Numbered from the stretch's first letter, positions 53,124 through 62,813 are shown. The stretch is DNA of 64,000 nucleotides from an uncultured Rhizobium sp. (GCA_945952045.1 CAMFHE010000021.1:34358-98357), one strand, 5' to 3'. The notes: generated from the letters alone by a model not told the origin. Made by a program: numbers and translations.

Positions 53124-54314
53124 TCAGGCGGGGCTGTCGAACTCGAACCGACGTACGATTTCAAAGTCGGTCCCCTTGGCCCTGGCGAGATATGTCGGAC
53201 CGCAGGCGACCCCTGCCCGCAGAACCGTTCGCCCGCGCGGACTGTCATAGGCCAGCCCTTCGACCGCGCCCTTCAAATCCTCGAGCGAGAGCGAACCCGC
53301 CCGGTCGGCCAGCGTTCCGAAAAAGCGAATGGCTTCATAGCAGGACTGACTGAGAACGCCCTGGACAGGCGCACTGGCGCCGAATGCAGCGCGATACCGA
53401 TCCAGAAAATCCCTGTTTTCGTCGGTTGACAGGCAACTGAAATATCCCGCCGCGCAGAACAAATTCGCCGTTCCGGCATCGCCGATCGCCATCAGTGTGT
53501 TTTCCTCGATGGCCCCGGATAACCGGACGATCGTGTCGGAAAATCCGCGTGCGGCGAAGTCGCGGTTAAAGGGAACGCATTCGCATCCGACGAGAGACTC
53601 GAAAACGATATCGGGCCGCACCCGTTCGATGTCATCGAGGATATCGCGCGTGTCGCCGCCGATACCGACGTAATCGTCGCCGACGATGACGCCGTTATGG
53701 GCCGTGATGAATCCCTTGATCCATTCATGTGTCGCGCGCGGCCATATGTAGTCGTTTCCGACCAGATACCATCGGCTTCCCGGGATCGTGTCCAGAAAAT
53801 GCTTCACCGGCCCGGAAAACTGGCGCGCCGGCACCTCGCCGATGGTAAAGACGTCGGGAAGCTGCGCGCTGCCTTCGAAGAGCGGCGCGAAAACATAGGG
53901 AATTTGTCCGGCAAATGCTGTCTCGAGCGCCATCCTGACGGAGGACAGATGCACGCCGACAAGCACGTTCGCGCCCTGATTTTCGACCAGATCCCTCGCT
54001 CGTTCCACGACTTCGTCGGGATCGCCGCCCGCATCCGCCGCCAACAGTTCGATTTGCCGACCAAGGATGCCGCCACGCTGATTCAGTTCGGCCGCAGCCA
54101 GGACGGCGCTGTATTGGCAAGACGGTCCCCAGATCGCATCCGCGCCATGGAAAGGAACAAGAAGCCCCACGCGAATGATTTTCTCGGCGCCGGCACGCGG
54201 CGGCGGCGCGCTTAAGGGAGAGCCGGGAAAAACCGGATATCGAGAGATCGTCCTTGGTTCACGCCGCCGCGAAACATCCCTCTTCCGCGAGGGAGCGAGA
54301 AGGGTTTGTGCCAT
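53124..54314 (-). CDS. AmiC-like substrate-binding sensor protein
   Basis: About 396 aa from ATG 54314; in-frame GTG 54368 and ATG 54350 are alternatives and none has a clear ribosome site. The fold from about residue 45 is the type I binding domain of the AmiC/UrtA group (IIRVGLLVPFHGADAIWGPS; LNQRGGILGRQIELLAADAG). It lacks a convincing signal peptide; the lead is Arg/Pro-rich and polar. AmiC of Pseudomonas is a cytoplasmic amide sensor that restrains the ANTAR antiterminator AmiR, but no AmiR-like gene is here. It may instead be a sensor or receptor for the adjacent amide-type operon. Confidence 0.85.
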   Translation of the reverse strand: MAQTLLAPSRKRDVSRRREPRTISRYPVFPGSPLSAPPPRAGAEKIIRVGLLVPFHGADAIWGPSCQYSAVLAAAELNQRGGILGRQIELLAADAGGDPDEVVERARDLVENQGANVLVGVHLSSVRMALETAFAGQIPYVFAPLFEGSAQLPDVFTIGEVPARQFSGPVKHFLDTIPGSRWYLVGNDYIWPRATHEWIKGFITAHNGVIVGDDYVGIGGDTRDILDDIERVRPDIVFESLVGCECVPFNRDFAARGFSDTIVRLSGAIEENTLMAIGDAGTANLFCAAGYFSCLSTDENRDFLDRYRAAFGASAPVQGVLSQSCYEAIRFFGTLADRAGSLSLEDLKGAVEGLAYDSPRGRTVLRAGVACGPTYLARAKGTDFEIVRRFEFDSPA

Positions 54315-54424
54315 GTGCTTGCGCAACAGATATCTCCCAAATCCGAACATGCAGGCGGATGGACGCACGTGAAAGTGGTGCCGGATTTTTCTTATCGTTT
54401 GGATCTTTCCGTCATCCGGGATAG

Positions 54425-54438
54425 ACTATATATCTAGT
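54425..54438. promoter_or_regulatory. Near-palindrome upstream of the MarR gene
   Basis: ACTATATATCTAGT is symmetrical at six of seven base pairs. It lies 32 bases before the MarR start, between the divergent MarR and AmiC-like genes, and fits a MarR-type operator overlapping a -10 region. Confidence 0.4.
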
Positions 54439-54469
54439 TTCAAAATAAACAATTGCCGAATAAAATATC

Positions 54470-54886
54470 ATGATCGACCGCACCCTCAACGACCACCTGT
54501 CGCACCTGCTCACGCAGGCCAACAGACATTTGAACCGTCAGCTATCGGCTGAAGGCGTTTCCATCGACCAGTGGCGGCTGATGAAGGCGCTGTCGGAATC
54601 CGGTGGCATGACGATGGGCAAACTGGCCGAGGAGCTAGCGCTCAACAGCCCTTCGGTGACGAAGCTGGTCGACCGGATGATGGAAGACGCCCTGGTTTAT
54701 CGCGTTCCCGATCCCGACGACCGTCGCAAGGTTCGCATGTTCCTGTCCGACAAGGGCGCCGCACTTCTCGCATCGCAGGATAAACGGGTCCGTGACCATG
54801 AGACCAAGGTCGAGGATTCCTACGGCAACGAGGACGCCCAGCGCCTCAAGGCAATGCTTGAAAGCCTGATCAGGCAAATCAGTTAG
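54470..54886 (+). CDS. MarR family transcriptional regulator
   Basis: Predicted 138 aa, standard MarR length. Winged helix with WRLMKALSESGGMTMGKLAE, the recognition part LNSPSVTKLVDRMMEDALVY and the wing DPDDRRKVRMFLSDKG. Divergent from the AmiC-like gene, which it may regulate together with the downstream transport operon; MarR proteins often respond to small phenolic or amine ligands. Ends 50 bases before the second palindromic repeat. Confidence 0.93.
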   Translation: MIDRTLNDHLSHLLTQANRHLNRQLSAEGVSIDQWRLMKALSESGGMTMGKLAEELALNSPSVTKLVDRMMEDALVYRVPDPDDRRKVRMFLSDKGAALLASQDKRVRDHETKVEDSYGNEDAQRLKAMLESLIRQIS

Positions 54887-54935
54887 TGCATTTTTCAGCG
54901 AAACTGCGTGGCGGTTTTGCGTTGGGAAATGTTTG

Positions 54936-54989
54936 AAACAAAGGGGTAGAGCGTTTCCGGGTGAGCCCGTGTTCACCGGAAATGCTCTA
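54936..54989. repeat. RIME-like palindromic intergenic repeat, copy 2
   Basis: AAACAAAGGGGTAGAGC (54936-54952) runs into a hairpin whose arms TAGAGCGTTTCCGGGTGA and TCACCGGAAATGCTCTA pair with one mismatch and one bulge. Bases 54969-54989 are the exact reverse complement of 35576-35596. It lies between the convergent MarR and GMC genes and overlaps the GMC stop codon. Confidence 0.75.
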
Positions 54990-56612
54990 TCGTCTGCTCA
55001 GCGCCATCTCGGCTGCCTTCTCCGCGATCATTATGACCGGAGAGTTTGTGTTGCCGGACACGATCGTCGGCATGATCGAGGCATCGACGATGCGAAGCTT
55101 CTCAAGCCCAAGCACACGCAGCTGCGCATCGACCACAGACATTGGATCGCTTCCCATTCTGCAGGTCCCCACAGGATGAAAGATTGTCGTGGCTATGTCG
55201 CCGGCACGTTCAATCAGTTCGGCATCGCTTTGATATTCTCGCCCCGGCAACATTTCCTGCGGTCGAAATCGCGCGAGGGCCTCGGTTTCCATCAGCCTGC
55301 GCGCATGGCGAATAGAATTTGCCGCGAGTATCCGGTCTCCCGTTGTCGACAGATAATTGGGACGGATTTCAGGGGCGGCGGAGGCATCACGGGTCGTCGC
55401 ATGCACTGTGCCGCGGCTCTCCGGCCGGAGATTGCAGACCGAGACAGTCACTGCGGGATAGCGATGCAACGGCTCGCCGAGCCGGTCGGTGCTGAGCGGC
55501 TGGACATGATACTCGAGATCGGCAGTGGCGACGGAGGGATCGCTTTTGGCAAAGATCCCCAGTTGGCTCGGCGCCATCGAGAGCGGACCGGACCGGCTGA
55601 TCGCATACTGCAGCCCCATGCCGGCACGGCTAAACAGGTTATGGTAAAGTTGGTTCAGGGTGCGCGCGCCTTCAATCCGGAAGACCGTTCGGATCTGCAG
55701 ATGATCCTGTAGATTTTCTCCAACGCCCTGGAGTTCATGATGCAAGGGAATGCCAAGGCTTGAGAGCAGATCCGGCCGTCCGACGCCCGAAAGCTCCAGT
55801 ATTTTCGGCGAGTTGATCGCGCCTGCGCAGAGAATGACCTCACGCGACGCGCGGCCGACGCAGGAGCGACCATTCAGGCGAAACCGAACGCCCGTCGCCA
55901 TCCTGCCCTCGAACTCCAGCCGCTCCACCTCGGCGCCGGTCAGCACACGAAGGTTTTTCCTCTTCATCGCCGGGCGCAGGAAGGCCTTCGTCGTATTCCA
56001 GCGCAGGCCGCCTTTCTGGTTGACCTCGAAGTAGCCGGAACCCTCGTTGTCGCCGCCGTTGAAATCCTCGGTCTTGTGAATGCCAAGCTCTTGCGCCGCA
56101 TCGCGAAAAGCGTCGAGGATGGGCCAGGACAAACGCTGACGCTCAACGCGCCATTCGCCGCCAGAACCGTGCATAGACGATTTGCCGCGATAGTTGTCTT
56201 CCGATTTCAGGAAATAGGGCAGCACGTCGTCCCAGCCCCAGCCGACATTGCCCGCTTGCCGCCAGCCATCATAATCGGCCGCCTGCCCCCGCATATAAAT
56301 CATTCCGTTGATGGAGGAGCAGCCGCCAAGCAGTTTTCCGCGTGGATAGTTGAGCGCGCGGCCGTTGAGACCCTTTTCCGGCGCCGTCTTCATCATCCAG
56401 TCAGTGCGTGGATTTCCCATGCAATAGAGATAACCGATCGGGACATGAACCCAATGATACCGGTCGGAGCCGCCGGCTTCGAGCAGCAACACCCGGTTTT
56501 TCGGATCCGCCGAAAGCCGGTTCGCCAGCACGCATCCGGCCGAACCGGCTCCGACGATGATGAAGTCGTAGCTGCCTTCATCCACCGGCATCTCATTCAT
56601 GAAGCTGGTCAC
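54987..56612 (-). CDS. GMC family oxidoreductase (choline/alcohol dehydrogenase-like)
   Basis: Predicted 541 aa. The start is GTG 56612, sharing GTGA with the kinase stop and preceded by GGAG 7 nt upstream; ATG 56600 and 56591 are alternatives. FAD motif IIVGAGSAGCVLANRLS, GMC signature LGGCSSINGMIYMRG, active-site His in IFHPVGTCRMGSD and Asn in SGNTNSPVIMIAE. Family members oxidise alcohols such as choline, glucose and polyethylene glycol. As the last gene of the polyol locus it probably oxidises a polyol or an alcohol side product. No signal peptide, so cytoplasmic. Confidence 0.93.
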   Translation of the reverse strand: MTSFMNEMPVDEGSYDFIIVGAGSAGCVLANRLSADPKNRVLLLEAGGSDRYHWVHVPIGYLYCMGNPRTDWMMKTAPEKGLNGRALNYPRGKLLGGCSSINGMIYMRGQAADYDGWRQAGNVGWGWDDVLPYFLKSEDNYRGKSSMHGSGGEWRVERQRLSWPILDAFRDAAQELGIHKTEDFNGGDNEGSGYFEVNQKGGLRWNTTKAFLRPAMKRKNLRVLTGAEVERLEFEGRMATGVRFRLNGRSCVGRASREVILCAGAINSPKILELSGVGRPDLLSSLGIPLHHELQGVGENLQDHLQIRTVFRIEGARTLNQLYHNLFSRAGMGLQYAISRSGPLSMAPSQLGIFAKSDPSVATADLEYHVQPLSTDRLGEPLHRYPAVTVSVCNLRPESRGTVHATTRDASAAPEIRPNYLSTTGDRILAANSIRHARRLMETEALARFRPQEMLPGREYQSDAELIERAGDIATTIFHPVGTCRMGSDPMSVVDAQLRVLGLEKLRIVDASIMPTIVSGNTNSPVIMIAEKAAEMALSRR

Positions 56613-58138
56613 GCTGCCACTCCTGTCGCGGGGCTTTGCGCCTCCGAAAGCCGCCGCCACAGCGGCGTCATCGCATCACCAATATCCTTGTAGAGGCGAT
56701 AGCGCCGGTCGTAATGGGCCGACAGCGCTTCGGTTGGCTGATAATGCCGGTCGGTACGGACCATGGCGCCGGCGCCTTCTGTGAAGCCCGCAAACAGGCC
56801 GACACCCGTCCCGGCCGCAATCGCTGCGCCAAGCGCGCCCGTTTCCCGCGAGAGCGCGACAGTGACGGGAACACCAAGAACATCGGCGAAAATCTGCGGC
56901 CAGAATTGGCTGCGGGAGCCGCCGCCGGAGAGGACGGCTTCCTCGAACGCTGCACCTGCCTTGCGGATCGTCTCGATATGCTGGCGATGACCGAAGGCGA
57001 CGCCTTCCAGAAGCGCCCGGATCAGATGCCCCTTGGTGTGCCAGCCGGCCATGCCGTAGAAGCCGGCACGCGCATGACCATCCTGCTGGGCGCCATAGAG
57101 GTAGGGGTGATAGAGCGGATCGTCCGCTGCCGGCGCGACCGCCGCTGCGAGGGCGCAGGCCGCGTCGAAGGGCGAGACACCTTGCTCATGCCTCCCTTCG
57201 AAGAACTCGCGCACCAGCCATTCGAGATTGGCGGCCGAGGTCGCGCTATTCTCCATCGCCATATAGCGACCGCGATCAAAGGTGGAAGACATGAAGACCG
57301 GGCCATCGAGATCGGGACCATCGATGATCACCTGGTTGATGCTCCAGGTACCGGCGATGATCGAGGCGCTGCCGGTGCGCGAAACGCCTGAGCCGAGCGC
57401 CGACGCCACGACATCGAACAGCCCGCCGATGACGGGGGTGCCTGCCGCAAGCCCGGTTTCGGCCGCCACCGCGTCGGTTACATGCCCCGCTATATCGGCG
57501 CTTTCGATCAGCGGCGGCAGCATGTGCATGCTGTCGGTCAGGCCATAGGCCGACATCAGCGTCCCGTCATAGCGGCGGGCCGCGAGATCCAGCAGGCCGG
57601 CGCCGGACATGTCGGAGACCTCGCTGACCCGGCTACCGGTCAGCCGGTTGACAACGAAATCCTTGGAGAAGAACACCGTGCCGATGCGCTGGAACAGATC
57701 CGGCCGGTGACGCTTCAGCCAGGCAAGCAGCGTCGGCGTCTGGGCGGGCCAGGGGCGCTGGCGGGCGATTGGCGCTGTCCGGTCGCCAACCCCGTCAGCC
57801 ACCCATTCCTCGACGAGTCCGGTCGCGCGCGTATCGAGCGACTGGATCCCGAGAAGCGGCTGCCCCTTGAGATCGAGCGCATAGAGGCCGTTGCCGTGTC
57901 CGGCGCAGCCGATCGCCGCAATATCTTTGGCGGCAATACCCGCCTTGTCGAGGCAGGCGCGGATCACCCGCCTGGCATTCGCCCAGAGTTCGCCAAGATC
58001 ACGCTCGACATGCCCCGGGTACGGCATGCTGCTATGGCCTTCTTCTCCGGCATAGGCCACCTCTCGCCCCTCAAGATCGAAGATCACGGCCTTGATGACG
58101 GTGTTTCCGGCATCCAGCCCCAACAGATATCTTTCCAT
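56609..58138 (-). CDS. FGGY-family polyol/ketose kinase, LyxK/EryA-like
   Basis: Predicted 509 aa. LLGLDAGNTVIKAVIFD at the N-terminus, GCAGHGNGLYALD, GTPVIGGLFDVVASALGSG and ATSAANLEWLVREFF closely follow L-xylulose kinase (LyxK) and erythritol kinase patterns, distinct from the two tandem kinases at 23627-26700. ATP is bound by the LSGGGSRSQFWPQI region. It is followed by the GMC gene with a 4-base overlap and preceded by the aldolase gene. Expected to phosphorylate a polyol or pentulose imported by the Rbs-type transporter at the far end of the locus. Confidence 0.93.
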   Translation of the reverse strand: MERYLLGLDAGNTVIKAVIFDLEGREVAYAGEEGHSSMPYPGHVERDLGELWANARRVIRACLDKAGIAAKDIAAIGCAGHGNGLYALDLKGQPLLGIQSLDTRATGLVEEWVADGVGDRTAPIARQRPWPAQTPTLLAWLKRHRPDLFQRIGTVFFSKDFVVNRLTGSRVSEVSDMSGAGLLDLAARRYDGTLMSAYGLTDSMHMLPPLIESADIAGHVTDAVAAETGLAAGTPVIGGLFDVVASALGSGVSRTGSASIIAGTWSINQVIIDGPDLDGPVFMSSTFDRGRYMAMENSATSAANLEWLVREFFEGRHEQGVSPFDAACALAAAVAPAADDPLYHPYLYGAQQDGHARAGFYGMAGWHTKGHLIRALLEGVAFGHRQHIETIRKAGAAFEEAVLSGGGSRSQFWPQIFADVLGVPVTVALSRETGALGAAIAAGTGVGLFAGFTEGAGAMVRTDRHYQPTEALSAHYDRRYRLYKDIGDAMTPLWRRLSEAQSPATGVAA

Positions 58139-58227
58139 TCCGAACCCCTCCCACGGTTCTGACAGTTATGCGCGATTTTGAACGAAAGCCCAGCACCCCC
58201 TCTTCTCCCTCCGGGGCTGAAGGGAAC

Positions 58228-59079
58228 TCATCGCGACGAGCCTCGCTGGTAAAGTGCGGTGGCCTCTTCGCCGTTCGCATCCTCGTGAATGATCGCCATC
58301 AGGCCACGCACGACTGCACTCGGATTGGAGTGTTGGTAGATGTTGCGTCCGTAGACCATGCCCATTGCACCCTGCCGCATCAAGGCCGCGGACTTGGCAA
58401 ATACCGCTCCAAGATCTTCCTTGCCACCGCCTCGCACCAGCACCGGGCAACGCGCCGCCTCTACCACGCGGTGGAAATCATCCGCGTTCGTCGTCGGGTC
58501 AGCCTTGATGATGTCGGCACCCATCTCCCGGGCAAGGCGGGTGAGCGTGACGATCTTGTCGGCATCGCCATCGACCATGTAACCGCCCCGCTCCGTCACC
58601 GGCTGCATGACCAGCGGCTCAATCATCAACGGCATGCCATATTTCTCGCAATCGGCACGCACACGGGAAATGTTCTGGACACACTGACGGAAGAGATCCG
58701 GCTCGTCAGGCAGCATGAAGAGGTTCACGACGACGCAGGCCGCATCCATCTGTAGCGCGCCGACCAGGGGCTCGGCCTCGTTCTGCAGCACAGCCCACAT
58801 GTCACGGTGACGGATGCGGTTATAGGGGTTGCCCATGTCGACACGCATGACGAGCGCTGGCTTGTCCTTGCCCGGCAGGTCCTGCAGCAAATCGGCCTGA
58901 CCGTAGTTCATCTGGATCGCATCCGGCTTCGCATCCACCAATGCCTTCACGACGGCAGGCATGTTCTCCAGGCCATCAAGGAAAGACGGCTCGTTACAGA
59001 CGCCATGGTCGATCGCGACATCCAGGCAACGGCCTTTGCCGAACAGCCGGTTCATCCGGACTTTGCGGTTGTCTCGCAT
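58228..59079 (-). CDS. Class I aldolase, DeoC/FbaB/LsrF family
   Basis: Predicted 283 aa from ATG 59079 with AGGAG upstream; the gene starts 28 bases inside the end of the GlpD-like gene. TIM barrel with LDVAIDHGVCNEPSF near the start and the Schiff-base Lys in GADIIKADPTTN, as in LsrF and archaeal-type fructose-bisphosphate aldolases; VLVRGGGKEDL binds phosphate. It should cleave a ketose phosphate to a triose phosphate plus an aldehyde, or thiolyse a related compound. Its place between a polyol-phosphate dehydrogenase and a kinase suggests it acts on the oxidised product. Gap 58139-58227 shows nothing clear. Confidence 0.9.
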   Translation of the reverse strand: MRDNRKVRMNRLFGKGRCLDVAIDHGVCNEPSFLDGLENMPAVVKALVDAKPDAIQMNYGQADLLQDLPGKDKPALVMRVDMGNPYNRIRHRDMWAVLQNEAEPLVGALQMDAACVVVNLFMLPDEPDLFRQCVQNISRVRADCEKYGMPLMIEPLVMQPVTERGGYMVDGDADKIVTLTRLAREMGADIIKADPTTNADDFHRVVEAARCPVLVRGGGKEDLGAVFAKSAALMRQGAMGMVYGRNIYQHSNPSAVVRGLMAIIHEDANGEEATALYQRGSSR

Positions 59080-60800
59080 ACTTCACTCCTTTGTTCGTTT
59101 CTTGCGGAAAGGGTTTCTTCGCTGACGCCGTGGCGCTCGCGCATGAGGGTCAGGAAACGGGTGCGCTCCCCGGCGGCGCGTTGAAGCGACCAGCCTTTTT
59201 CGTCGGCCAGAATGTCGAGAACGGCATCCGCCATATCGAGCGAGAGCTCGCCGGTGATCGCGAGCGTCGTGCGCCTCAACAGAATGTCGTCCAGATGCTC
59301 GACCGCTTCGCCACGAATAAGGAAAATCAGCTCGCGAGCACTGTAGCCGGCATGGGGCAACATGCGATCCGGCGCTGCCGCAATGAAGCGGGCGACTTCG
59401 GCCGCATCCGTGCCATAGCGTGAAAAGAGCGCGGCGGCGCGATCCCCTTCAAGTCCCGTCGTCGCCGAGAGCCGTTGCACCCAATCGCCTCGATCACCGG
59501 GAAAGCCGCGCCCACCGCCGAAGCTGCGCTCCGCAGTATCGAAAAGGCGCTTGCGGCCAAGGCGCGCCAGCGCCATATCCGCAGCCAGCTCGCCGAAGGA
59601 ACGAAAGGTGGTCCACTTCCCGCCGATCATGCAGAGTACCGGCGGGCCGCCATTGGCACTCTCTATTTCCGTGCAGAAGTGGTCGCGCGGAATGCGGCCG
59701 GTAAAGCTGTCCTTGCTGGCTGGCAGCGGACGCACGCCGGAAAACTGGAAGACGATCTCCTCCGGCCGGATCACGACGCCGGGCAGCACGAAAGCAAGCG
59801 ATTGCAGGATATAATCGCGCTCGTCCGCCTCGCAGCGCACCGTCCCGGGGTCATCGACCCTTATATCCGTCGAGCCAACCAGCACCTTGCCGAGATAGGG
59901 GAAAAGGATGCAAATGCGCCCATCCTCGTTCTCGTAATAGATCATGTGGCCGTCAAGCATCTCGCGCAAGGCGGCATTGTCGATGATCAAGTGCGAGCCT
60001 TTCGTGCCCCCCATCAATGGCCCCGGTCGGGCATTCTCGGCAAAGAGCGCGCCGTTGGCGATATCGATCCAGCCACCGGTCGCGTTGATGATCAATGCCG
60101 GGCGGATTGGCAGTGTCTCGCCCGAGAGACCGTCGCGCAGCAGAAATTCTCCGCCCGGCCCCTGCTCGACAGTCGCGTAGTTCAGCGCGGCGGCGTTCGC
60201 GCCCGACGTGAGTGCATCGAGCAGCAATTCTATGCCGATGCGCTCCGGGTGGCTCACCCAGGCATCATAATAGGTGGCGGAGTTTCGGATCGCGGGATTG
60301 AGCGCCGGCCATTTGGCGAGCGTGCTTTTGCGCCCGCGAAACTGGTGACGTGGCATCAGCGCCCGCTTTCGCGTCAGGAAATCGTAGATGCCAAGCCCCG
60401 CCTTGATGACCACGGCGCCACGACGGCTCGGCCGGCGACTAAGCCCGAGGAACCGGACGATGCTATTGGCGAAGCCGGAAAATACGTCGAAGATTGGAAC
60501 CGTCGTCGCCAATGGCGCGACATGGTGCGGCGCGTTGCGGAGCAACCGGTCCCGCTCGACGAGAGATTCCTGCACGAGGCTGAATTCGCCGTTTTCGAGA
60601 TAGCGCAGCCCGCCATGCACCATGCGGGAAAGCGCGGCACTGGCGCCCGAGCAATAATCCGCCTGCTCGACCAGCAGCACGTTGACACCCTGCAACGCCA
60701 GCTCACGAAAGACGCTGAGCCCGTTGATCCCGCCGCCGAGGACGCACACGTCCACCTTCGGGCTCTTGCGAAGCCCGTCCAATGTCTCATTCCGGTTCAT
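59052..60800 (-). CDS. GlpD/EryB-like FAD-dependent polyol-phosphate dehydrogenase
   Basis: Predicted 582 aa. FAD motif VCVLGGGINGLSVFRELA near residue 17, the GlpD block GASAALSRMVHGGLRYLENG, the middle GGTKGSHLIIDN and the C-terminal region of aerobic glycerol 3-phosphate dehydrogenases. The extra-long C-terminal domain (about 150 residues) matches GlpD and the erythritol 4-phosphate dehydrogenase EryB. Membrane-associated, donating electrons to quinone. In this locus, with kinase and aldolase, oxidation of a four- to six-carbon polyol phosphate is more likely than glycerol 3-phosphate. Confidence 0.93.
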   Translation of the reverse strand: MNRNETLDGLRKSPKVDVCVLGGGINGLSVFRELALQGVNVLLVEQADYCSGASAALSRMVHGGLRYLENGEFSLVQESLVERDRLLRNAPHHVAPLATTVPIFDVFSGFANSIVRFLGLSRRPSRRGAVVIKAGLGIYDFLTRKRALMPRHQFRGRKSTLAKWPALNPAIRNSATYYDAWVSHPERIGIELLLDALTSGANAAALNYATVEQGPGGEFLLRDGLSGETLPIRPALIINATGGWIDIANGALFAENARPGPLMGGTKGSHLIIDNAALREMLDGHMIYYENEDGRICILFPYLGKVLVGSTDIRVDDPGTVRCEADERDYILQSLAFVLPGVVIRPEEIVFQFSGVRPLPASKDSFTGRIPRDHFCTEIESANGGPPVLCMIGGKWTTFRSFGELAADMALARLGRKRLFDTAERSFGGGRGFPGDRGDWVQRLSATTGLEGDRAAALFSRYGTDAAEVARFIAAAPDRMLPHAGYSARELIFLIRGEAVEHLDDILLRRTTLAITGELSLDMADAVLDILADEKGWSLQRAAGERTRFLTLMRERHGVSEETLSARNEQRSEVCETTAKSG

Positions 60801-60812
60801 GATACTAGTCCG

Positions 60813-61808
60813 TTATCCGTCCATATGGGCTAGTTTGGCCGAGAGCGCCGCGTCGATAGCCTTGAGATCGTCGGCCGAAAGCCGAAGGGTGCCGGCTCTG
60901 GCGTTGTCGAGCGCCTGCGCCGGGTTGCGCGCGCCGCAGAGCGCGAAGGTGATCCCCGGCTGCGCCAGCGTCCAGGCGATGACCACCTGGGCGATGCTCG
61001 CATCATGCCGCGCGGCGACAGGCTGGATGGCATCGGAAAAATCCTTTGCCTTCTGCCGGTTGGCGACCGAGAAGCGCGGATTATCCTTGCGCTGGTCGTC
61101 GCCGGAGAAGATGCGGTCCGGCCCGACCGTGCCGGAGAGCAGCCCGAGCGCCAGCGACGAATAGCTGAGCGTCGATACGCCGCTTGCGACCGTGAGCGGC
61201 AGCAGGTCCGTTTCGATCTCGCGATCGATCATGCTGAACCGCTCCTGGATCGCATCGAGCGAACCGGTTTCGATGTAACGCTCGAGCTCGGACCGATCGA
61301 CGTTGCTGGCGCCGATCGCGCGGATCTTGCCCGCAGCCTTCAACTCTTCCAGCGCCCTGACCGTCTCCTCGATCGGCGTCGTACCGTCCTGCCAGTGGGT
61401 GATGTAGAGATCGATATGATCCGTGCCGAGCCGGCGCAGGCTTTGCTCCACCTCGTGGACGATTGCGTCCCGGCCGAGATAGCGGTGAACCGGGTTTCCG
61501 CCCTGATCGAAGAAATGGCGGCCCTGCTGCGTGTGCCAGACGAGGCCGCACTTCGTCGCGATCACGGCCTGGTGGCGACGTCCGGCAATCGCCTTGCCGA
61601 CAATTTCCTCCGAGCGGCCAAGACCGTAGGCGGGCGCCGTGTCGATGAGTGTCACGCCGGCATCCAGCGAAGCCTGGATCGCAGCGATCGATTCCGCCTC
61701 GTCGGTCCCTCCCCACATCCAGCCGCCGATTGCCCATGTGCCAAGCCCGACGGCCGAGGCTTTGACGCCGGAGCGCCCGATCTCACGGGTCAACTGCTCG
61801 CCGCTCAT
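60813..61808 (-). CDS. Aldo/keto reductase
   Basis: Predicted 331 aa. AKR barrel with the catalytic tetrad in LIDTAPAYG (Asp, Tyr), ATKCGL (Lys) and YITHWQD (His); NADP is bound near the C-terminus. It starts with a 4-base overlap to the SorC gene and precedes the GlpD-like gene by 12 bases. It may reduce the aldehyde released by the aldolase, or interconvert the aldose and polyol substrate. Confidence 0.94.
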   Translation of the reverse strand: MSGEQLTREIGRSGVKASAVGLGTWAIGGWMWGGTDEAESIAAIQASLDAGVTLIDTAPAYGLGRSEEIVGKAIAGRRHQAVIATKCGLVWHTQQGRHFFDQGGNPVHRYLGRDAIVHEVEQSLRRLGTDHIDLYITHWQDGTTPIEETVRALEELKAAGKIRAIGASNVDRSELERYIETGSLDAIQERFSMIDREIETDLLPLTVASGVSTLSYSSLALGLLSGTVGPDRIFSGDDQRKDNPRFSVANRQKAKDFSDAIQPVAARHDASIAQVVIAWTLAQPGITFALCGARNPAQALDNARAGTLRLSADDLKAIDAALSAKLAHMDG

Positions 61809-62812
61809 GCTTGATCTCCTTCCTCGGATGCCATTTCGAGAATGCGCGCCCCGGTTGCCTCGTCGGTGACCAGCGTGTCGAGATGATTGCCCCTGAGAAC
61901 GCTGAGGATGGAGCCGGCCTTGTTCAGCCCGCTCGCGACACCGATCTTCGTCGGGATCGAGGCAAACTCCTGGAGCGTAAGCGAGACCAGCGATCGGTTG
62001 AGGCTGTAATCGCAGAGCTGGCCTTCGCCATCGAGCAGATGGGCGAGCAGCTCGGCGCTGGCGCCGGCGTGTTCGATCGCCATGCGATCTGTGCTCGATG
62101 AGGGATGCAGGTCATAATAGGTCGAATCGCTGCTCAGGATCGAGCCGATGCCCACAACGGCAACCCGCGCCTCGCGCGCCCGCTGGAAGACGTCGGCGAC
62201 GGAACGCATGGCCATCAGCATCGCGCGTTGCTCGGCATTGTCGGCAAAAAGCGGCGCGTGAATCTGATAGGAGCGACCGCCAAGCCGTTCGGCCATGAGC
62301 GTCGAGACATGATTGACGTCGGTATAGTGTTTGCCCTGAACGCAACCGGTCGCGGGGATGACTTCGACATCGAAGCGGCGGCCGGGTTGCAGGCCGGCGA
62401 CGACGGCGCTGACGCCCTTGCCGCCGGTAATGCAGATCGTGTCGCCATCGGCGATCTCCTCGATCAGCAGCCGGGCGGCAGCTTCGCCGACCGCCTGCAG
62501 TGCTGTGTGCGGGTTGTCGGAAACGGTCGGCACCACGACGGCGCGGCTGATGCCGCCAAGCGCGAGCAACCGCTCTTCCATATCCACCAGCGGCTCGACA
62601 GGCGACTTGATCTTGATCTCGACCAGGCCGAGTTGGCGGCCACGCTTGATCAACCGGTTGACGGTCGCGTGCGAGATGCCGAGCCGGTCGGCGATCTGGG
62701 CCTGGGTCAGGCCTTCAAGAAAGTGCAGCACGAGCGCCTGGTGCATCTGGCGCGCGATGACGATTTCCTCACGCGGCGCTGTGGTCTTGGGTTTCAGTCT
62801 GGCGATCGGCAT
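61805..62812 (-). CDS. SorC/DeoR family sugar-binding transcriptional regulator
   Basis: Predicted 335 aa from ATG 62812; AAGG lies upstream. N-terminal helix-turn-helix (LTQAQIADRLGISHATVNRL, residues about 36-55) and the SorC sugar-binding domain with TICITGGKGVSAVVAGL and VVGIGSILSS. Same family as EryD, which represses erythritol genes in Brucella and rhizobia. Its ligand is likely a sugar phosphate of this pathway. One base separates it from the RbsC stop, so regulator and transporter are cotranscribed. Confidence 0.93.
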   Translation of the reverse strand: MPIARLKPKTTAPREEIVIARQMHQALVLHFLEGLTQAQIADRLGISHATVNRLIKRGRQLGLVEIKIKSPVEPLVDMEERLLALGGISRAVVVPTVSDNPHTALQAVGEAAARLLIEEIADGDTICITGGKGVSAVVAGLQPGRRFDVEVIPATGCVQGKHYTDVNHVSTLMAERLGGRSYQIHAPLFADNAEQRAMLMAMRSVADVFQRAREARVAVVGIGSILSSDSTYYDLHPSSSTDRMAIEHAGASAELLAHLLDGEGQLCDYSLNRSLVSLTLQEFASIPTKIGVASGLNKAGSILSVLRGNHLDTLVTDEATGARILEMASEEGDQA

Positions 62813-62813
62813 A

